Assembly: GCA_022822245.1 (NCBI GenBank)
Contig: JAJECB010000171.1
Coordinates: 1-8,981, forward strand
DNA: 8,981 nucleotides
From: Gammaproteobacteria bacterium
Lineage (GTDB): Bacteria > Pseudomonadota > Gammaproteobacteria > HK1
Reading direction: 5' to 3'
Shown here: positions 1 to 7,894 of the stretch, in pieces
How positions within the stretch are numbered: position 1 is the stretch's first letter
Layout: the number at the start of each line of letters is the position of its first letter
Made by a program: the position numbers and the translations under genes
The notes under the pieces: model-generated
The model's input: the letters and a program-made list of their open reading frames with translations, nothing else
Database searches by the model: none
Told to the model about the DNA's origin: nothing

Positions 1-131
1 CCCCAGTCGGACTGCCGTTCGAAGCACACCAGGTCCGGGATGTCCGCACCTCGGGCCTCGGCCTGCTGAAAGGCGCGAAGCTGCGAGAGACCGCAGGGAC
101 CCGCCCCGATGATGGCAACGCGTTTGTTCAT
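1..131 (-). CDS. tmm: Trimethylamine monooxygenase (flavin-containing monooxygenase), N-terminal fragment
   Basis: Only the first 43 codons are inside the window; the gene continues past the left edge. The start is ATG at 131-129, with GAGGA about 9 bases upstream. Residues 5-15 ([11 protein letters not shown]) are a Rossmann FAD-binding motif with the GxGxxG pattern at G9-G14. The following stretch (QLRAFQ at 17-22, then [13 protein letters not shown] at 31-43) closely resembles, as I recall them, bacterial trimethylamine monooxygenases such as that of Methylophaga, which read QLRAFQ...IPELVCFEKQADW. Tmm is a cytoplasmic FAD/NADPH enzyme that oxidises trimethylamine to trimethylamine N-oxide. 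A probable TMAO demethylase (tdm) 5.4 kb away supports this reading. The gene diverges from the binding-protein operon and has its own promoter, with a perfect TATAAT. Another FMO with different amine or sulfide specificity cannot be excluded from 43 residues. Confidence 0.85.
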   Translation of the reverse strand, partial: MNKRVAIIGAGPCGLSQLRAFQQAEARGADIPDLVCFERQSDW

Positions 132-238
132 CGCTTGGTTCCTCGTGTCCAGAACTCCTCGTCTCGATCCGCCCGGGAGGGGCCCCCGGCGTGCGCGGGC
201 GGGCGCTCCACCCACCGTCGCACCGCACGGCGCGGACC

Positions 239-258
239 CTCGGGATTATAGTCCCGAG
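239..258. repeat. Inverted repeat centred on the tmm -10 box; candidate operator
   Basis: Perfect 7-bp arms CTCGGGA (239-245) and TCCCGAG (252-258) flank a 6-bp AT-rich centre. The minus-strand TATAAT (250-245) falls in the middle. A dimeric protein bound here would block RNA polymerase at the tmm promoter. CGGGATT recurs at 261-267, exactly 20 bp (about two helical turns) from the copy at 241-247. Which protein binds is unknown; the GntR/FCD regulator in this window is one candidate. A leader hairpin is unlikely, because the site precedes the predicted tmm transcription start. Confidence 0.45.
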
Positions 259-273
259 ACCGGGATTGGTCAT
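245..273 (-). promoter_or_regulatory. Predicted sigma-70 promoter of tmm
   Basis: On the minus strand a perfect -10 box TATAAT (250-245) follows ATGACC (273-268, 4 of 6 matches to TTGACA) with a 17-base spacer. Transcription would start near 238, giving a GC-rich leader of about 107 bases before the tmm ATG at 131. The promoter lies in an AT-rich stretch that contrasts with the surrounding DNA. An inverted repeat is centred on the -10 box, so repression by a bound protein is plausible. Confidence 0.55.
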
Positions 274-276
274 GTA

Positions 277-286
277 TGGTTAACAA
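277..286. promoter_or_regulatory. Possible GntR/FCD operator-like site in the divergent control region
   Basis: TGGTTAACAA contains the palindrome GTTAAC with outer bases matching a TnGT..ACnA pattern, which resembles operators of FadR-type GntR regulators. It sits between the two divergent promoters, just upstream of the predicted tmm -35 box. Flanking arms ATGTA (272-276) and TACAT (291-295) add wider symmetry. The site is short and could be chance in AT-rich DNA. Confidence 0.25.
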
Positions 287-312
287 CTGGTACATATGTG
301 GTTCATATATTT

Positions 313-340
313 TTGCCAAAAGATACAGAAGTGGTATGTT
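313..340 (+). promoter_or_regulatory. Predicted promoter of the binding-protein/permease operon
   Basis: TTGCCA (313-318, 5 of 6 matches to the -35 consensus) is followed after 16 bases by TATGTT (335-340, 4 of 6), preceded by TGG, which gives an extended -10 (TGn) element. Transcription would start near 347, immediately before two stem-loops in the leader. An alternative is TTAACA (280-285) with a -10 in the CATATATTTT run (304-313), but its spacing is poor. Confidence 0.4.
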
Positions 341-350
341 AGCCGGGACG

Positions 351-370
351 GGTTCGGGGAATTCCGAACC
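351..370 (+). repeat. Leader inverted repeat 1 upstream of the binding-protein gene
   Basis: Perfect arms GGTTCGG (351-357) and CCGAACC (364-370) flank GGAATT. The repeat lies just after the predicted transcription start and so would be the first RNA hairpin of the leader, or a DNA operator overlapping the start of transcription. Its GTTCGGG/CCGAAC half-sites recur in the second leader repeat at 391-407. Confidence 0.5.
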
Positions 371-390
371 GTGATCCGAAGGGAGGCGTG

Positions 391-407
391 CCCGAACGGC
401 GTTCGGG
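391..407 (+). repeat. Leader inverted repeat 2 upstream of the binding-protein gene
   Basis: Perfect arms CCCGAAC (391-397) and GTTCGGG (401-407) enclose a 3-base loop, GGC. The repeat ends 27 bases before the start codon, just upstream of the ribosome-binding site. Its arms are complementary not only to each other but also to those of leader repeat 1, so alternative RNA folds are possible. There is no T-run after it, so it is not a simple terminator. Confidence 0.5.
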
Positions 408-433
408 ACACCGGCAACCAAGGGGAGAAGGCA

Positions 434-1729
434 ATGTCACAGCAACTGCTCCAGAAGAAGATCGGCAGGAGGACCTTTCTCGGCGCGACCGTAGCGGGTG
501 CGGCCATGGCGGGCGGCCTCGCTCCGGCGAGGGTCTCCGCCGCGGAAAAGACGGTCAGGATCGGGTTCCTCGCGCCGCTGACCGGGCCGGTCGCGGCCTG
601 GGGACTGCCCGGACTGTACGGCTGCCAGATCTGGGCCGAGAAGGTCAACGCGGCGGGCGGGGTCCAGATCGGAGACGACACCTACAAGTTCGAGTTCGTC
701 TCCTACGACAACGAGTATGCCACGGAGAAGGCCAAGGTCGGTGCCTCCCAGCTCGTGTTCGATGACGGCGTCAAGTTCATCATGATGCTCGGCGGCGACA
801 CCTGGCCGGGGGTTCAGCGCATTTCCAACGAGTCGGGAATGCTGGTCTCGACCCTGCTCCCGAGCGATCTGTCGCCCGATACGCCGAACCTCATCGCGCC
901 CTGCGAGGTGCACCCCATCTACAACGTGACCGGCGTCTGGTGGCTCGCCGAGAACATGCCGGATCTCAAGTCCGCGGTGATCTGCGCCCAGGACGACGCT
1001 CTCGGGCGGCCTTCCGTCGCCACCTATCTCGCGGCCTTCGAGGCGCACGGCATCGGCGTCAACGACACCGTGTTCTTCGACATCGAGACCACGGACTTCG
1101 CGCCGGTGATGACGAACCTGCTGTCGTCCAACCCGGACATCCTGTGCCTCGACACCGCCTATGCGGACTACGTGCACCCGCTCTGCGAGCAGGCGCACCA
1201 GCAGGGCTTCAAGGGGAAGATCATCTCCTGCACCGCGGACTTCTACGAGCAGATCATCGAGAAGACCTCGAAGGAGTTCATGGAGGGGTTCATCTTCCAG
1301 TTCCCGGACTTCGACGACCCGGCCCTCAACGAGCCGCAGATCAACTTCGCGGCGCCCAACGAGTTCTACGCCGAGTACAGCAAGCGCTGGCCCGGCGAGT
1401 GGAGCGCGGTGTCGTGGGAGTACGCGTCGATCATGGACCTCTGGGTCCAGGGCGCGCAGCGGGTCGGCAGCGTCGAGCCCCAGGACGTCCTCGCGGGCAT
1501 GAAGCAGGGAGGCACCGGCAAGCACGCCTTCGGCGAGGCGAGCTGGTGGGGCAAGGAGCTGTTCGGGATCGACAACGCCCTCGTCGGCAACTGGCCGGTG
1601 GTGGTGATCGAGGACGGCAAGGCGGTCATCAAGGAGTACCGCAGCATTCCGGAGTGGTGGTCCATGCACGGCGATCTGCTCGTCAAGCACTTCACCGAGA
1701 TGGGCGAGATGTACCATCAGCGCGGCTGA
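434..1729 (+). CDS. Tat-exported LIV-type ABC transporter substrate-binding protein (Peripla_BP_6)
   Basis: This 431-residue protein starts at ATG 434, behind a strong AGGGGAG ribosome-binding site. The N-terminus carries a twin-arginine signal (GRRTFLGA, R12-R13), a hydrophobic Ala/Gly stretch and a likely cleavage after VSA (residue 36) or SAA (residue 37), so it is exported folded to the periplasm. The mature part opens with VRIGFLAPLTGPVAAWG, the typical start of type-1 periplasmic binding proteins of the leucine/amide/urea group, and keeps the two-lobe length of that family. It contains 14 tryptophans (56, 67, 124, 169, 170, 319, 323, 328, 337, 371, 372, 387, 408, 409), which might serve an aromatic cage for a methylated ammonium group. 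The substrate cannot be read from sequence. Its position between tmm and tdm suggests trimethylamine, TMAO or a related compound; branched amino acids, amides or urea remain possible. It heads the plus-strand transporter operon. Confidence 0.9.
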   Translation: MSQQLLQKKIGRRTFLGATVAGAAMAGGLAPARVSAAEKTVRIGFLAPLTGPVAAWGLPGLYGCQIWAEKVNAAGGVQIGDDTYKFEFVSYDNEYATEKAKVGASQLVFDDGVKFIMMLGGDTWPGVQRISNESGMLVSTLLPSDLSPDTPNLIAPCEVHPIYNVTGVWWLAENMPDLKSAVICAQDDALGRPSVATYLAAFEAHGIGVNDTVFFDIETTDFAPVMTNLLSSNPDILCLDTAYADYVHPLCEQAHQQGFKGKIISCTADFYEQIIEKTSKEFMEGFIFQFPDFDDPALNEPQINFAAPNEFYAEYSKRWPGEWSAVSWEYASIMDLWVQGAQRVGSVEPQDVLAGMKQGGTGKHAFGEASWWGKELFGIDNALVGNWPVVVIEDGKAVIKEYRSIPEWWSMHGDLLVKHFTEMGEMYHQRG

Positions 1730-1732
1730 TCC

Positions 1733-1853
1733 CGGCCTCCCGGCCGTCTCACGGCGGACCACGGGTCCGAGTCCCCATCCGCGTCCGCGCCCCTGCGCGC
1801 TCGATCTCGGAGCGAGCGACCGGTAGCCTTCGTGCGAGCGGGTGGAACCACCC
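1733..1853 (+). other. Binding-protein/permease intergenic region with two small hairpins
   Basis: The 233-bp gap between the binding-protein stop and the permease start contains no credible gene. Two short stem-loops are visible: CGGCC/GGCCG at 1733-1746, directly after the stop codon, and GGGTG/CACCC at 1840-1853, followed by TCTT. Such elements commonly protect or partly terminate the message so that the binding protein is made in excess over the membrane parts; that role is inferred. A second promoter for the permeases is possible but none is convincing. Confidence 0.3.
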
Positions 1854-1962
1854 TCTTACCCGGAAACGTCACCGAGCAACACCGCGAGGGCACCAAATTG
1901 CCGTGGAGGCGCGAAAACCTGCGTCCGCAACCGGGAATCGGTGATCTTACCGGGCCGGCGCC

Positions 1963-2835
1963 ATGACCGAGCTGCTGCTGCAAACCTGCGTCAACGCCGT
2001 CTACGCGGCGTGCTTCATGGCGCTCATCGCGGTCGGCCTCATGCTCATCTTCGGGGTGATGGGGGTCGTCAACTTCGCTCACGGCGAGCTGTTCATGCTC
2101 GGCGCCTACTGCGTCGTGTTCGTGTACGCGGACCGGGAGTTCCCGTTCTTCCTCGCGGTGATGATCGGGCTCGTCTTCGTCGGGGTCCTCGGGATCGCGA
2201 TGGAGCGGGCCCTGTTCCGTCCCGTGCGCGACAATCCGCTCGCGGGGCTCATCGCCTCCATCGGCCTGCTGCTCATGCTGCAGGCGGCGATCGCCATGGG
2301 GTTCGGCGTGCGGATGGAGCACATCGTTCCGCCGGTTCAGACGACGTTCCACCTCTTCGGGCTCGAGGGCGTGGTGGTCGCGGTCCAGCGCCTCTACGTC
2401 ATCATCGGGGCGGGCATCGTGCTCGCGTCGCTCTGGGTGTTCCTTCGCCGAACCCGCTTCGGCTGGGCGCTTCGGGCCTGCGCGCAGGATCCGGAGGCGG
2501 CTTCGCTGCAGGGGATCTCGATCAACCAGACGGCCCGCCTCGCGATGTTCATCGCGGCCGCGATGGCGGGGCTCGCGGGGGCCCTCGCGGCGCCCCTCGT
2601 CCGCACCTATCCGTACATGGGGCACTCCGTGATCGTCACCGCCTTCATCGTCACCATCGTCGGGGGGCTCGGGAGCCTCGGCGGCGCGGTGGTGGCCGCG
2701 ATCCTCTACGGGTTCGTGCACACCTTCGTGACCACCTTCTCCGACGGGGTAGTCGCCGACATCGGCCTGCTGCTCATGCTCATCGTGCTCGTCGTGCGTC
2801 CCACGGGACTCCTCGGGGTCCGGGAACGGGACTGA
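1963..2835 (+). CDS. LivH-family ABC transporter inner-membrane permease
   Basis: This 290-residue, very hydrophobic protein has the hallmarks of the first permease of LIV/HAAT importers. These are GVMGVVNFAHGELFMLGAY near the N-terminus (31-49), the cytoplasmic ATPase-contact loop RFGWALRACAQDPEAASLQGI (165-185) and the conserved GGLGSLGGA turn (234-242) before the last membrane segments. Length matches the family norm of about 290-300. The start at ATG 1963 puts the first membrane helix at once, as usual for LivH; no strong Shine-Dalgarno is visible, so translation may be modest. It would form a heterodimeric channel with the LivM-family protein encoded 33 bp downstream and be driven by the two ATPases of the convergent operon. 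The protein sequence alone does not show substrate. Confidence 0.92.
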   Translation: MTELLLQTCVNAVYAACFMALIAVGLMLIFGVMGVVNFAHGELFMLGAYCVVFVYADREFPFFLAVMIGLVFVGVLGIAMERALFRPVRDNPLAGLIASIGLLLMLQAAIAMGFGVRMEHIVPPVQTTFHLFGLEGVVVAVQRLYVIIGAGIVLASLWVFLRRTRFGWALRACAQDPEAASLQGISINQTARLAMFIAAAMAGLAGALAAPLVRTYPYMGHSVIVTAFIVTIVGGLGSLGGAVVAAILYGFVHTFVTTFSDGVVADIGLLLMLIVLVVRPTGLLGVRERD

Positions 2836-2868
2836 CGGCGCAGGCGACGGGAACCGGATCGGGACGCG

Positions 2869-3882
2869 ATGTCGATGGGGAGCAACGGGCACGGCTGGGG
2901 ATACCGCGCCGTCCTTGCCGCGGTCTTCGCGGGTCTCATCGTCCTGCCCCACGTGCTCAGCTTCTCGCAGAAGGAGGTGGCGGTCTTCCTCGTCATCAAC
3001 GTCCTCGTGGTGGTGAGCTACCGGCTCCTCACCCTCACCGGCGAGTGGTCGCTCGCGCACATGGTGATCGTGGGAGTCGGCGCCTATGCGAGCACCCTCA
3101 TCGCGAAGCGGCTCGGCGTGCCGGTACCGATCGCGATGCCGCTCGGCGCCGCCGTCGCCGCCCTCACCGCGTACGTGCTGAGCTTCCCCCTGTTCCGGAT
3201 GAAGGCCTTCTACTTCCTCATCGGCTCGTTCGCCGCCGGGGAGGTGATCCGGCTTTGCTGGAAGCGGTTCCGCGAGCCCTTCGGCGGTCCGAAGGGCATC
3301 AAGCTCGTCCCCTCCTTCCCGGACATCGACCTCGGGGTCGTCGACGTCGCGTTCTTCAACCCCGTCAACTACTACTACCTGTGCCTGGTCGTGGTCACCG
3401 TCTCCATCGTGATCCTGAGTCGTTTCGAACGATCCCGCATCGGGCTCACCTTTCACGCGATCCACTGGCAGGACAAGCTCGCGGAGGCGGTCGGGGTCGA
3501 TACCCGCCGGTACCGGACCCTCGCCTTCGTCATCGCCTCGTTCTTCGCCGGTCTCGCGGGTGCGCTCCTCGCGCACTATCTCGGGACGGTGAATCCGAAC
3601 CAGTTCGACGTCGAGGCGATGGTCTACGTGCTCGTGTGGGTCATCGTGGGGGGAACGGCCACCGTCTACGGCCCCATCCTCGGCGTCGTGACGCTGACGG
3701 TGGTGAACGAGATCGTGCTCCGCGAGCTCGGGGTCGACCAGGCCCGTCCGCTCATCTACGGCGCGATCCTCGTCGCGTCCATCCTGTTCCTCCCGGACGG
3801 ACTGGAGAGCCTGGGGCCGAAGCTGAAGGAGGTATTCGCGAAAGCCGGGGAGCGCTCCCGGCGGCGTGGCGCGCCGGGCTGA
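2869..3882 (+). CDS. LivM-family ABC transporter inner-membrane permease
   Basis: This 337-residue membrane protein is the second permease of a LIV-type importer. Family features are LTGEWSLAHMVIVGVGAYAS (56-75, the usual L.G..SL.H...GAYA block), the GGPKGI motif (139-144), the ATPase-coupling loop SRIGLTFHAIHWQDKLAEAV (189-208), GGTATVYGPILG (261-272) and the C-terminal FLPDGLESL (307-315). The coupling loop is less Arg-rich than usual, with HAIHWQD where many homologues have RAIREN. The start could be ATG 2869 or ATG 2875; both lie behind a weak GGGA. The gene follows the LivH-like gene after 33 bp, so they are very likely co-transcribed. It is the last plus-strand gene and converges on the ATPase gene. 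A 12-bp perfect palindrome, GGGAGCGCTCCC (3848-3859), lies within its last codons. Confidence 0.92.
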   Translation: MSMGSNGHGWGYRAVLAAVFAGLIVLPHVLSFSQKEVAVFLVINVLVVVSYRLLTLTGEWSLAHMVIVGVGAYASTLIAKRLGVPVPIAMPLGAAVAALTAYVLSFPLFRMKAFYFLIGSFAAGEVIRLCWKRFREPFGGPKGIKLVPSFPDIDLGVVDVAFFNPVNYYYLCLVVVTVSIVILSRFERSRIGLTFHAIHWQDKLAEAVGVDTRRYRTLAFVIASFFAGLAGALLAHYLGTVNPNQFDVEAMVYVLVWVIVGGTATVYGPILGVVTLTVVNEIVLRELGVDQARPLIYGAILVASILFLPDGLESLGPKLKEVFAKAGERSRRRGAPG

Positions 3883-3899
3883 GGCGGCCCGATGCCCGC

Positions 3900-3921
3900 G
3901 CCGGCCCGGGGGGAGGCCGGC
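3900..3921. terminator. GC-rich hairpin between convergent operons; possible bidirectional terminator
   Basis: Perfect 7-bp arms GCCGGCC (3900-3906) and GGCCGGC (3915-3921) close an 8-base G-rich loop. The hairpin lies in the 55-bp gap between the LivM-family stop (3882) and the LivF-family stop (3938), where a two-way terminator would be expected. There is no T-run on either strand, so it is not a canonical intrinsic terminator, and Rho may be involved. Confidence 0.35.
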
Positions 3922-3937
3922 TCGGGGGGACCGGGGA

Positions 3938-4634
<697 letters not shown>

Positions 4635-4645
<11 letters not shown>

Positions 4646-5399
4646 GGGCCGCCGCTCCGAGGTAGGCCTCGATCACCTCCGAATGGCGGCGCACCTCCTC
4701 GGGGGTTCCCTCGGTGAGCAGGCGACCGAAGTTGAGCACGGTGATCCGGTCGCAGAGACCCATCACCGCCTGCATGTCGTGCTCGACGAGCAGAATCGTG
4801 ATTCCCCGGTCGCGCACCTTGCGGACGATGTCCATCATCCGGCGGGTCTCCTCGGGATTCATGCCCGTGAACGGTTCGTCGAGCAACAGGAGCTTCGGAT
4901 CGGCGGCGAGCGCCACCGCCATCCCGAGCGCGCGCTGCAGGCCATGGGGAAGGCTCATGCCGAGGTCGTCGCGGCGCTCGCCGAGCCCGAAGAAATCCAG
5001 GATCTCGGCCGCCCTGGCGAGCGCCGCCTCCCGGCGGGGCCGGTCCGTTCCGAGCAGGGCCCGGAACGGATCGGTGCGGGCCGTCAGGTGGCAGCCGACG
5101 AGCACGTTCTCGAGCACGGTGAGCTCCTGGAAGAGCGTCGTCGCCTGGAACGTCCGCACGAGGCCGCGGGCCGCGATCGCGTTCGTGGGCATGCCCGAGA
5201 TGTCGTCCCCGAGGAACAGCACCCGCCCCTCGCTCGGCGCGTAGAAGCCGCTGATCACGTTGAAGGTGGTGGTCTTGCCGGCCCCGTTCGGCCCGATGAG
5301 CCCCCGGATCTCGCCTTCCTCGACGGAGAACGTGAGATCGGAGACGGCGAACAGGCCGCCGAACCGGCGGGTGAGGTCCCGGACCTCGAGGATCGGCAT
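4635..5399 (-). CDS. LivG-family ABC transporter ATP-binding protein
   Basis: This 254-residue ATPase starts at ATG 5399, behind GGAG, 20 bp after the tdm stop. It has Walker A GPNGAGKT (36-43), Q-loop Q85 in RTFQATTLF, Walker B LLLLDEP (170-176) with catalytic Glu175 and an H-loop histidine (H207 in LVEHDM). NPEET (181-185) follows Walker B, and the protein ends in IEAYLG, as LivG proteins often do. The signature motif is altered: the usual LSGGQ reads LPHGL (150-154), losing the serine and the glutamine. The site formed with the LivF Walker A is therefore probably degenerate, while the other stays canonical. The gene lies between tdm and the LivF-family gene in one tight operon, directly tying transport to demethylation. 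The longer frame open upstream of this start runs antisense-style through tdm and is not coding. Confidence 0.93.
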
Positions 5400-5419
5400 C
5401 GACTCTCCGTCAGTCCCCG

Positions 5420-7801
5420 TCAACCGTAGTCGCCGCGAACCCGCCGCTTCTCGGGGTCGAAGTGCGGGAAGGGGACGACGCGGGCGGGGATGCGCTTCTG
5501 GTGGCCGTCGAGCTGACCGACCTCGACCTCGGCCCCGAGCGCGGCGTGGGTCACGTCCATGCGGCAGAGCGCGATCACCCGGCCGAGGATCGGGGATCGC
5601 ACCGCCGAGGTGATCTCCCCGACCTGGGCGCGGCCGACGCGCACGCAATCTCCGGTCGACGGCACCACCCCGCCCTCGAGGTCGAGCCCCACGAGCCGGC
5701 GGACGGGGTGCGCCTTGCGCCGCTCGAGGGCCTCCCGGCCGATGAAGTCGTCGGTCTTCGACTTCAGGGGCACGGTGAAGCCGATGCCCGCCTCGAAGGG
5801 GTCGGTCCGGTCGCAGAACTCGCAGCCCGCGAAGACGAGGCCCGCCTCGATGCGGACCATGTCGAGGGCGGCGAGCCCGAAGGGGGCGATTCCGAACGGC
5901 TCGCCCGCCTCCATGACCGCGTCGAACAGGGTCCGGGCGTCCTTCGGGTGGCAGAAGAGCTCGTATCCGAGCTCGCCGGTGTACCCGGTCCGCGACACGA
6001 CGAGGGCCATGCCGTGGAAATCGGCGAGACGCGCGACGGAGAACCGGAACCACCCGAGCTCGCCGACGGTCGGCCAGGTGGGGCCGGTCCAGAGGATGCG
6101 TTCGAGGATCTCGCGGCTCTTCGGTCCCTGCACCGCGATGTTGGCGAGCTCGTCGGTGGAGGTCTTCACCCACGCGTCGAGCCCGCGCTTCCCGGCCTGC
6201 TCGCGGAGCCAGAGCCCGGACAGGTCGTTGCCCCCGATCCACCGGAAGTTGTTGTCCCCGAGACGGAAGACGGTGCCGTCGTCGATCATCCCGCCGTGCT
6301 CGTAGCACATCGCGGTGTAGACGACCTGCCCGACCGCGAGCTTTCGCACGTTGCGGGTCACCGAGAGCTGCATCAGCGCCTCGGCGTCCGGCCCGAGAAC
6401 CTCGTACTTGCGAAGCGGCGAGAGGTCCATCACCGCCGCCCGCTCCCGGCACGCCCAGTACTCCTCGATCGCGCCGCGGCCGGGGAAGTCCTGGGGGAGC
6501 CAGTAGCCGTTGTACTCGACGAAGTTCCGCGTGTGGGCGGCAAGGGAGTCGTGGAATCCGGTGCGCTTCGTCAACCGAACGTCGGCGTCGGCGGTCATGC
6601 GGAACCCCATGGCTGGCTTGAAGTCCTCGTTCCGGTCATACACCCGGACCTGGATGTCGGTCGGGTTCCAACCGTTCGCGGGATCGATGTCGCAGGGACA
6701 GGCGGTGGAGAAGCAAACGAGGTCGGTGAGCGCCCGCATGAGCACGAAGTCCCCCGGGCGCGACCAGGGGTCGTCCATCCCGATGGCGTTCGTGTCGTCG
6801 AGCATGGTGTTGTAGAAGAAGTTGATGGCCGGCCAACCGCCGCGCGGGCGGATGTCGTACCGCGCGCCCTCGGCGTTGATGTTGTCCGAGCAGTTGGCGT
6901 GGCCGGGGTACCCCAGGTCCTCGTAGTAGCGGGCGGTGCAGGCGAGGCCGAAGGAGTCGTGCCGCCCGCAGGTGTCCTGGACGAGCTCGAGCAGGGGTTC
7001 GTGATCGACGGTCCAGTACTTCGAGAAGAGGCCCGGGCCGGGATAGAGCGAGCCCATCAGGGTGCGGGTGGTGGTGGGATCGATCTCGCGCTCCAGACCC
7101 CCGTCGAGGGCGCGCCGGCTGAACGCCTGGAAGTCGGTGCATTCGCGCCCCTTGACGTCGACGATCTGGATGAGCTGGCCCGCCCGGACCTCGTAGCCTC
7201 GGGCCGTGCCGGGCGGGAGGTTGAGGTCGAGGAGCGGCTCGGCGAGCGGCGGAGGCGGGTCGTCCGCCGGCTTCGCGTTGGTCCGGCGCTCGCGCCGCAC
7301 GTAGAGCACGATCTCGGTCGGGGGACACTGCTCGTCCGCCGGCATCGGGCCGCCCGGCGCCCCGGCGACCAGGGTGACGGGGGCGGTGGCGACGAACGTG
7401 GCCGACTCTCCGGCGCGCGATTCGTCCCCGAACAGGCGCACCGCCCGCGCCCGGCCGAGGTCGAGGCCGCGGGCCGCAAGGGCTTCCCGGACGTGCCGCG
7501 CGGAGGGGACGCCGCGTTCGAGCACCGCCTGGATCCCGGACGGCGCGTCCGCCCCGCTGGCGCCGATGAGGGCGGGGTCGGAGCGCCCCCCGCGGTCGAA
7601 GACGACGAGCTCGCACCGCTGCCGCCCCTCGCGGTCGATCACGGTCAGCTCGTCGCCGGCGTCGAGGGCGAGGGTGCGCGTGCCGCCGCCGGGGACCGGG
7701 TGCCGCTCCACGTTCGGTGCGAGCGCGGGGAGGCCCGGAATCAGGATGGGTCCGCGGCGCGACGGCGCGCCCGCGATGGCCGCGGTTGCCTCAAGGATCA
7801 C
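5420..7801 (-). CDS. tdm: Trimethylamine N-oxide demethylase (DUF1989-GcvT fusion)
   Basis: This 793-residue protein has a GTG start at 7801, behind GGGGAGAG 9 bases upstream. Residues about 34-415 form a DUF1989 region; residues about 440-780 are a GcvT-like folate domain ([20 protein letters not shown] at 458-477, [10 protein letters not shown] at 503-512, [14 protein letters not shown] at 603-616). Asp223, Cys288, Cys304 and Cys368 keep the spacing of the 3Cys-1Asp zinc site I recall for Methylocella silvestris Tdm (198, 263, 279, 343: a constant offset of 25). By analogy the N-terminal half splits TMAO into dimethylamine and formaldehyde, and the C-terminal half transfers formaldehyde to tetrahydrofolate; the enzyme is cytoplasmic. 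There is no FAD-binding domain, so it is not a dimethylglycine or sarcosine dehydrogenase. A 23-residue segment near the N-terminus (48-70) resembles 207-229, suggesting an internal duplication. Two ATPase genes follow in the same operon. Less likely: an uncharacterised DUF1989-GcvT aminomethyltransferase. Confidence 0.87.
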   Translation of the reverse strand: MILEATAAIAGAPSRRGPILIPGLPALAPNVERHPVPGGGTRTLALDAGDELTVIDREGRQRCELVVFDRGGRSDPALIGASGADAPSGIQAVLERGVPSARHVREALAARGLDLGRARAVRLFGDESRAGESATFVATAPVTLVAGAPGGPMPADEQCPPTEIVLYVRRERRTNAKPADDPPPPLAEPLLDLNLPPGTARGYEVRAGQLIQIVDVKGRECTDFQAFSRRALDGGLEREIDPTTTRTLMGSLYPGPGLFSKYWTVDHEPLLELVQDTCGRHDSFGLACTARYYEDLGYPGHANCSDNINAEGARYDIRPRGGWPAINFFYNTMLDDTNAIGMDDPWSRPGDFVLMRALTDLVCFSTACPCDIDPANGWNPTDIQVRVYDRNEDFKPAMGFRMTADADVRLTKRTGFHDSLAAHTRNFVEYNGYWLPQDFPGRGAIEEYWACRERAAVMDLSPLRKYEVLGPDAEALMQLSVTRNVRKLAVGQVVYTAMCYEHGGMIDDGTVFRLGDNNFRWIGGNDLSGLWLREQAGKRGLDAWVKTSTDELANIAVQGPKSREILERILWTGPTWPTVGELGWFRFSVARLADFHGMALVVSRTGYTGELGYELFCHPKDARTLFDAVMEAGEPFGIAPFGLAALDMVRIEAGLVFAGCEFCDRTDPFEAGIGFTVPLKSKTDDFIGREALERRKAHPVRRLVGLDLEGGVVPSTGDCVRVGRAQVGEITSAVRSPILGRVIALCRMDVTHAALGAEVEVGQLDGHQKRIPARVVPFPHFDPEKRRVRGDYG

Positions 7802-7875
7802 GTGCCGTGTCTCTCCCCGGGGCTTCGGTCGGCGGCGAATCGGCCGGCTTGGCCGGGATCCGCGAAGGCACCCGG

Positions 7876-7894
7876 GATTGCATCAGATCGCATC
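7876..7894. repeat. Tandem 9-bp direct repeats over the predicted tdm -10 region
   Basis: GATTGCATC (7876-7884) and GATCGCATC (7886-7894) match at 8 of 9 positions with a 10-bp period, placing both on the same helical face. They overlap the candidate tdm -10 box and spacer. An operator with two direct half-sites is one reading; a chance duplication is another. Confidence 0.3.

Noticed and set aside
296..433. Upstream in-frame ATG (296) that would extend the binding protein by 46 residues
   Set aside because: It has no ribosome-binding site, would read through both leader hairpins, and would put the Tat signal inside the protein; ATG 434 has a strong site and a proper N-terminal signal.
437..1762. 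441-residue minus-strand frame opposite the binding-protein gene
   Set aside because: No domain is recognisable, the composition is low-complexity, and it lies entirely antisense to a well-supported gene.
1717..3576. 619-residue minus-strand frame and the 703-residue plus-strand frame (1842-3953) over the two permease genes
   Set aside because: Both are charged, repetitive shadows of the LivH- and LivM-family genes, which have coherent membrane segments and family motifs in their own frames.
5420..7801. Dimethylglycine or sarcosine dehydrogenase for the GcvT-containing protein
   Set aside because: Those enzymes have an N-terminal FAD-binding oxidoreductase domain; this protein has a DUF1989 region with the Asp/3-Cys pattern and no GxGxxG motif at the N-terminus.
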